Shown in pieces: positions 60,198 to 64,000 of a DNA stretch of 64,000 nucleotides. A program made the position numbers and the translations under genes. The stretch covers positions 2,604,001 through 2,668,000 of the forward strand of contig NZ_CP162511.1 of the NCBI RefSeq assembly GCF_040939305.1, given 5' to 3'. Every line of letters starts with the position of its first letter. The stretch's first letter is position 1. The stretch is from Herbiconiux sp. A18JL235. Its GTDB lineage: Bacteria > Actinomycetota > Actinomycetes > Actinomycetales > Microbacteriaceae. The notes beneath the pieces were generated by a model. The model did not search any database. It was not told the origin of the DNA and was given only the letters and a program-made list of their open reading frames with translations.

Positions 60198-61163
60198 ATG
60201 ACACGTCCCACCGCCGACACGCCCGCCGTGCACATCCTCCACGAGAACGAGGAGTGGATTCCCCCGCTCGCCGCCGCACTCGACGCGGCCGGGGTGGCGC
60301 ACCGCGAATGGCCCCTCACCGGCGGGTCGATCGACCTCTCGGCCGAGCCGCCGCACGGTGTGTTCTGGTCGCGGCTGAGCGCCTCGTCGCACACCCGCGG
60401 CCACGAGCACGCGAAGGAGCAGGCCCGCGCGGTGCTGCGCTGGCTCGAGTCGTGGGGGCGCCGGGTGGTGAACGGCAGCCGCGCGGTGGAGCTCGAGGTG
60501 AGCAAGGCGGCACAGTACACGGCGCTCCGGGCGGCCGGGTTCGAGGTGCCCCACACCGTCGTCGTGTTCGGCACCGGCGATCTGAAGGCGCGCGCCCGCG
60601 AGCTGCCACTGCCCTTCATCACGAAGCACAACCAGGGCGGCAAGGGCCTCGGCGTGCGGCGCTTCGACACCCTCGCCGAGTTCGACGCCTACGTCGACGG
60701 GCCGGAGTTCGAGCATCCCGTCGACGGCATCACCCTGCTGCAGGAGTACGTCGTCACTGCGGCGCCCTTCGTCACCCGGGCGGAGTTCGTGGGCGGCCGG
60801 TTCGTCTACGCGGTCGAGGTCGACACCTCGGCGGGCTCGTTCGAGCTGTGCCCCGCCGAGGCCTGCGCGGTGCCCGAGCCCGGGGCGGTGGCGGAGCCTG
60901 CCGGTCTGTTCCGTGAGCGCGTGGAGGTGTCGGCCGAGCATCCGCTCGTCGTCGCACTCGAGGCCTTCCTGGCCGAGCAGGGAGTCGAGGTGGCCGGCGT
61001 GGAGTTCTTCGAGACCGCCGACGGGCGCACGCTCCCCTACGACATCAACACCAACACGAACTACAGCCCCGACGTCGAGGCGGTGACGAGCCGGTCTGCA
61101 GCGGCCGCGCTCGCCCGGTTCCTCGGCGCGGAACTCGCCGCGGTCTCGGCGGTCGCAGCATGA
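60198..61163 (+). CDS. RimK-like ATP-grasp ligase
   Basis: The 321-residue product is an ATP-grasp enzyme. The ATP site is visible in VSKAAQYTALRAAG, FITKHNQGGKGLGVRRF and TLLQEYV, and the metal site in VAGVEFFE with YDINTNTNYSPD near residue 285. Such enzymes activate a carboxylate as acyl-phosphate and join it to an amine or thiol, for example RimK adding glutamate. The N-terminal lobe is RimK-like, and the substrates are unknown. GAGGAA stands before the ATG. Its stop overlaps the start of an LLM monooxygenase (ATGA). Confidence 0.85.
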   Translation: MTRPTADTPAVHILHENEEWIPPLAAALDAAGVAHREWPLTGGSIDLSAEPPHGVFWSRLSASSHTRGHEHAKEQARAVLRWLESWGRRVVNGSRAVELEVSKAAQYTALRAAGFEVPHTVVVFGTGDLKARARELPLPFITKHNQGGKGLGVRRFDTLAEFDAYVDGPEFEHPVDGITLLQEYVVTAAPFVTRAEFVGGRFVYAVEVDTSAGSFELCPAEACAVPEPGAVAEPAGLFRERVEVSAEHPLVVALEAFLAEQGVEVAGVEFFETADGRTLPYDINTNTNYSPDVEAVTSRSAAAALARFLGAELAAVSAVAA

Positions 61164-62215
61164 GATTCGGCTACTGGACGCCGATGTTCGGCGGATGGCT
61201 GCGCAACGTCGACGACGAGGGAACGCCGCTGACCTTCCCGCACCTCGCCGAGATCGCTCGCGCCGCAGAAGCGGGCGGGTTCGACCTCACACTGGTGCCG
61301 GAGCTCAACCTCAACGACATCCGCGGGTTCGCCGGCCCCACCTTCGACGCGTGGGCGACGACCACCGCGCTCGCCGCCGTCACCTCGACCCTCGAGCTCA
61401 TGGTGGCGCTGCGACCGAGCTACCACCCGCCGGCCCTCACGGCGAAACAGGCGGCGACCATGCAGGCCGTCGCCGAAGGGCGGCTCACCCTCAACGTCGT
61501 GTCGGCGTGGTGGGCCGAGGAGGCGCGGCAGTACGGCGTCGAGTTCCGGGAGCACGACGACCGTTACGCCCTCACCGCCGAGTACGTCGAGGTGCTGCGG
61601 GGGCTGTGGAGCGAGACCCCGTACACCCACCACGGCGACCACTTCACGCTCGACGGCACCTATCTCGAACCCAAGCCCGAGGTCGTACCGCTGGTGTACG
61701 CGGGCGGCGAGAGCGAGGCGGGCCGCACGGCGATCGCCGGGTTCGCCGACGCCTACCTCACCCACGGCGGCACCGTCGACGAGCTCGCCGCGAAGATCGC
61801 CGACATGCGGCGCCGTCGCGCCGAGGCGGGGCGCGAACCGTTCGAGCGCTTCGGCATGGCGGGCTTCGCGATCGTGCGCGACACCGAGGCGGAGGCCCAG
61901 GCCGAGCTCGACCGCATCACGGATGTGCGCCACGGCGCCGCCTATGAGTCCTACCAGGACTTCGTGAGCAAGTCGCAGCTCGACACCCGCGTCGACCTCA
62001 AGGACTACTCGGTCTCGAACCGCGGCCTCCGCCCCGGCTTCGTGGGCACGCCCGGGCAGGTGGCTGAGCGCATCCTGGAGTTCGAGGCGGTGGGCGTCGA
62101 CACGCTGCTGCTGCAGTTCTCCCCCGCCCTCGAGGAGCTGCAGCGCTTCGGTGAGCAGGTCATCCCGCTGGTGCGCGCGGGCCGCGGGCGCGGCGGCGCG
62201 GGGGCTCGCGCCTGA
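61160..62215 (+). CDS. LLM-class flavin-dependent monooxygenase (SsuD-like)
   Basis: The 351-residue product is a luciferase-like (beta/alpha)8 enzyme of the alkanesulfonate-monooxygenase branch. GYWTPMFGGWLRN, VALRPSYHPPALTAKQAATMQ, GRLTLNVVSAWW and GFVGTPGQVAERILEFEAVGVDTLLLQFSP are characteristic of the SsuD/DMSO2-monooxygenase group, which uses FMNH2 and O2 to cleave C-S bonds. A partner flavin reductase is not adjacent. It is translationally coupled to the ATP-grasp gene, an unusual partner. A 22-bp palindrome starts one base after the stop. Confidence 0.9.
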   Translation: MRFGYWTPMFGGWLRNVDDEGTPLTFPHLAEIARAAEAGGFDLTLVPELNLNDIRGFAGPTFDAWATTTALAAVTSTLELMVALRPSYHPPALTAKQAATMQAVAEGRLTLNVVSAWWAEEARQYGVEFREHDDRYALTAEYVEVLRGLWSETPYTHHGDHFTLDGTYLEPKPEVVPLVYAGGESEAGRTAIAGFADAYLTHGGTVDELAAKIADMRRRRAEAGREPFERFGMAGFAIVRDTEAEAQAELDRITDVRHGAAYESYQDFVSKSQLDTRVDLKDYSVSNRGLRPGFVGTPGQVAERILEFEAVGVDTLLLQFSPALEELQRFGEQVIPLVRAGRGRGGAGARA

Positions 62216-62273
62216 TCGACCCGTCACGATCCGCCCCCTCCTGCCGCGGTAGGGGCGGATCGTGACGGGTCGA
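62216..62273. repeat. Perfect 22-bp inverted repeat between convergent genes
   Basis: Arms 62216-62237 and 62252-62273 are exact complements around 14 bases. The element begins right after the LLM stop and ends 15 bases before the SDR stop, so it probably terminates both genes, though no U-run is present. Inner bases are CGATCCGCCCC. Confidence 0.85.
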
Positions 62274-62288
62274 CGGTCAGAGACGCCC

Positions 62289-63056
62289 TCAGACCGCTGT
62301 GTAGCCCCCGTCGATGACGAGACTCTGCCCGGTGAGGTACGACGACGCATCCGAGGCCAGGTACACGACGAGCCCGTGAAGGTCTTCCGGTTCGCCCATG
62401 CGACCGGCGGGGATGGTGCCGATCCACCGGGCGGCGAGGTCGGGGTTCGCCTCGGTGAACTCGCGGGTCATGTCGGAGAGGAAGTACCCCGGGGCGATGG
62501 CGTTCACCCGGATGCGCGAGGGCGCCCACTCGACGGCCAGCGACGCCGCGAGATGGCTGACCGCTGCCTTCGAGGAGTTGTACGAGGCCTGGAACTGCGG
62601 CTGGTTCACGATGAACGCCGACATCGACGAGATGAACACCGCCGACGAGGGGATGCCTGCAGCGAGCGCCCGGCGGGCGAACGACTGGGCGGCGAAGAAG
62701 GTGCCGTCGAGGTTCACCGCCAGCACCTTGCGCCAGGTCTCCGGCGCGACGTCGACGCTGTCACCCCAGATCGTGATGCCGGCGGCGGTCACGAGCAGCG
62801 ACGCCGTGCCGAGTGCTGACTCGGCCTCGCCGAACACCGCGTCGAGCGCGACGCTGTCGGTGACGTCGACGACGTAGCCGCGGGCCTCGACCCCGAACCG
62901 GGCGGCGAGCCGTTCGGCCGACTGCTCCACCGCGGGCAGCAGGTCGACGAGTGCGACGTTCACGCCCTGGCCCGCCAGCGCCGTCGCCAATGAGTAGCCG
63001 AGGCCTCGGGCGCCTCCGGTCACGACCGCGGTGCGGCCCTTCAGATCTTCGAACAT
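62289..63056 (-). CDS. SDR family oxidoreductase
   Basis: The 255-residue product is a classical short-chain dehydrogenase: VVTGGARGLGYSLA nucleotide site, NAG replaced by TAAG, and catalytic Ser, Tyr and Lys in ISSMSAFI and SYNSSKAAVSHLA. The C-terminal YLTGQSLVIDGGYTAV is typical of sugar-acid or steroid-like SDRs. The substrate is unknown. The ATG at 63056 was preferred to the GTG one codon earlier because AAGGAG is spaced best to it. It lies 55 bases after another SDR gene on the same strand. Confidence 0.87.
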   Translation of the reverse strand: MFEDLKGRTAVVTGGARGLGYSLATALAGQGVNVALVDLLPAVEQSAERLAARFGVEARGYVVDVTDSVALDAVFGEAESALGTASLLVTAAGITIWGDSVDVAPETWRKVLAVNLDGTFFAAQSFARRALAAGIPSSAVFISSMSAFIVNQPQFQASYNSSKAAVSHLAASLAVEWAPSRIRVNAIAPGYFLSDMTREFTEANPDLAARWIGTIPAGRMGEPEDLHGLVVYLASDASSYLTGQSLVIDGGYTAV

Positions 63057-63111
63057 CACGTCTCCTTCGTCGAGTTCGTCGCTGTCATGGTCGTCGGCCG
63101 GTTCGGCCGGC

Positions 63112-63906
63112 TCAGATTTCCTGGTCGGTCGGCAGGATCACGAGGTCGCGGATGGTCACGTGCCGCGGCCTCGTGAGCATGAACAGCACGGCTTCGGCGA
63201 CGTCCTCCGAACGGATGCCCGTGCGATCGCCGACCTTCTGGTCGACCCCGTCGGCACCCTCGGCGAAGCCCCACAGCTCGTTGAGCACGACCCCGGGCCC
63301 GATCGCCCCGGCACGAACGCCCGTGCCCACGAGTTGGCGGCGCAGTGTGTGCACGAACGACTGGGTCGCGTGCTTCGTGGCCGAGTAGACCGGCTCCCAG
63401 TGGATGTCCTGGTGACCCGAGACCGAGCTCGTCACCAGCACGTCGCCGGAGCCCTGCTCGATGAGGCGCGGCAGCGCCGCACGCACGGTCGCCATCGCCC
63501 CGAACACGTTCACCGAGACCAGCTGCTCCATGGTGCCCGGGTCGGTGTCGGCGAAGTCGCCGCCGATGTACAGGCCCGCGTTCGCGAGCACGTCGTCGAG
63601 TCGTCCGAACTCGTCGACGGCGACCCGCACGGCCTCGACCGAGACTGAGTAGTCGGCGACGTCACCCGCGACGACGCGGGTCTCCCCGGGCAACGTGTCG
63701 GCGACCTGGCGCAGGCGATCCTCGGAGCGCCCCACCAGAACGAGCTTCGCACCCTCGGCCGAGAGCGCCTGCGCGTAGGCGCGGCCGATGCCCGAGCTGC
63801 CGCCGGTGATGAGCGCGACGCGCCCGGCGAGGCTGCCCGAGCCGCCGGCGTGGGCCGCGTGAGCCGCGTGGGCCGCGGCGGGGTCGTCGTGGGCGAGAGG
63901 GCTCAT
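63112..63906 (-). CDS. SDR family oxidoreductase
   Basis: The 264-residue product is a short-chain dehydrogenase with ALITGGSSGIGRAYAQAL, LANAGLYIGGDF, Ser in TSSVSGHQ and the YSATKHATQSFVHTLR motif that holds the catalytic Tyr and Lys. A His/Ala-rich N-terminus of about 25 residues precedes the fold. DRTGIRSEDVAEAVLFMLTRPRHVTIRDLVILP resembles the retinol/YdfG-like SDR group. The ATG overlaps the stop of a gene that continues past the right edge (ATGA), so the two are coupled. The substrate is unknown. Confidence 0.87.
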   Translation of the reverse strand: MSPLAHDDPAAAHAAHAAHAGGSGSLAGRVALITGGSSGIGRAYAQALSAEGAKLVLVGRSEDRLRQVADTLPGETRVVAGDVADYSVSVEAVRVAVDEFGRLDDVLANAGLYIGGDFADTDPGTMEQLVSVNVFGAMATVRAALPRLIEQGSGDVLVTSSVSGHQDIHWEPVYSATKHATQSFVHTLRRQLVGTGVRAGAIGPGVVLNELWGFAEGADGVDQKVGDRTGIRSEDVAEAVLFMLTRPRHVTIRDLVILPTDQEI

Positions 63907-64000
63907 CGGTCGGCTCCGTTCGAGAGGGCGGTGGTGCGGGAGGGCACGGATGCTGGTGCCGCGTCGTTGCGGGCGGGTTTCGATGCCGACGCCAGCGCGG
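63903..64000 (-). CDS. 3' end of a gene cut by the right edge
   Basis: About 32 codons are visible, ending in TTALSNGADR and a stop that overlaps the ATG of the SDR gene. The visible part is Ala/Ser/Pro-rich and disordered-looking, so no family can be given. Confidence 0.5.
   Translation of the reverse strand, partial: ALASASKPARNDAAPASVPSRTTALSNGADR

Noticed and set aside
57000..60670. A 1245-codon minus-strand frame opposite the dehydrogenase
   Set aside because: The plus strand carries a full set of FAD, Fe-S and CCG motifs; the opposite frame has none.
1..64000. CRISPR arrays, tRNA or rRNA genes, insertion sequences
   Set aside because: No spaced direct repeats, cloverleaf, rRNA segments or transposase motifs were seen.

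Overview
The window is very GC-rich chromosomal DNA whose gene content and style (ATG/GTG starts with 4-nt ATGA/GTGA overlaps, many candidate leaderless genes, a HAIR heat-shock operator, SARP-type regulators, PrsW-like and DUF805 membrane proteins, a mycofactocin-type SDR, Eis-like acetyltransferase) point to a high-GC actinobacterium, most likely of the Microbacteriaceae. The family placement is inference from gene content; no rRNA or tRNA gene was seen. No intergenic gap exceeds 300 bases. No phage, insertion sequence, CRISPR array or integron was recognised, so this is core/accessory chromosome rather than a mobile island.

Layout. 1-3464: a secreted protein cut by the left edge, a cupin lipoprotein, a one-helix membrane protein and a peptidoglycan-deacetylase lipoprotein. 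3485-12020: a minus-strand run of a trypsin-like PDZ lipoprotein followed by two large paralogous SARP/STAND regulators, divergent from a PrsW-like membrane protease, with a 42-residue acidic protein beyond. 12082-20013: gluconokinase, a SulP transporter, an alpha/beta hydrolase, an ABC-F ATPase with its membrane partner, and a PiT phosphate transporter. 20104-28413: a HAIR-controlled ClpC-type Hsp100, several small membrane proteins (one with a sortase-like LAQTG motif at its very N-terminus), a quinone-oxidoreductase-like enzyme and an Eis-like acetyltransferase. 28447-32561: a mycofactocin-type SDR with a palindromic operator, then a molybdate regulator-modABC operon. 32581-36437: a CDP-alcohol phosphatidyltransferase, an Rsb-like partner-switching set (STAS, kinase, GAF-PP2C) and a secreted lytic transglycosylase. 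36710-45774: a Pyr_excise-like protein, NnrE with an internal tandem duplication, a KhtT/KhtU-like antiporter pair, an AI-2E family permease, an ATP-dependent DNA ligase facing a LigD-type polymerase, flotillin and a secreted cell-wall protein. 45816-52200: PEP carboxylase, RecQ and a DEAD-box helicase. 52268-56878: a LacI-FGGY kinase-aldolase sugar cluster with two matching operators, and a GntR regulator divergent from an FAD/Fe-S D-2-hydroxyacid dehydrogenase (56996-59998). 60198-64000: a coupled ATP-grasp/LLM-monooxygenase pair and two SDRs, the last coupled to a gene cut by the right edge.

The points most worth a second look are: the protease/twin-STAND operon; an exact 81-bp in-frame duplication in nnrE; a ~62-bp palindromic element present twice with a covarying base pair; other long intergenic palindromes; sixteen genes with a -10 hexamer 6-8 bases before the start codon; LacI operators laid over a clear promoter; and the ATP-grasp/LLM gene pair.
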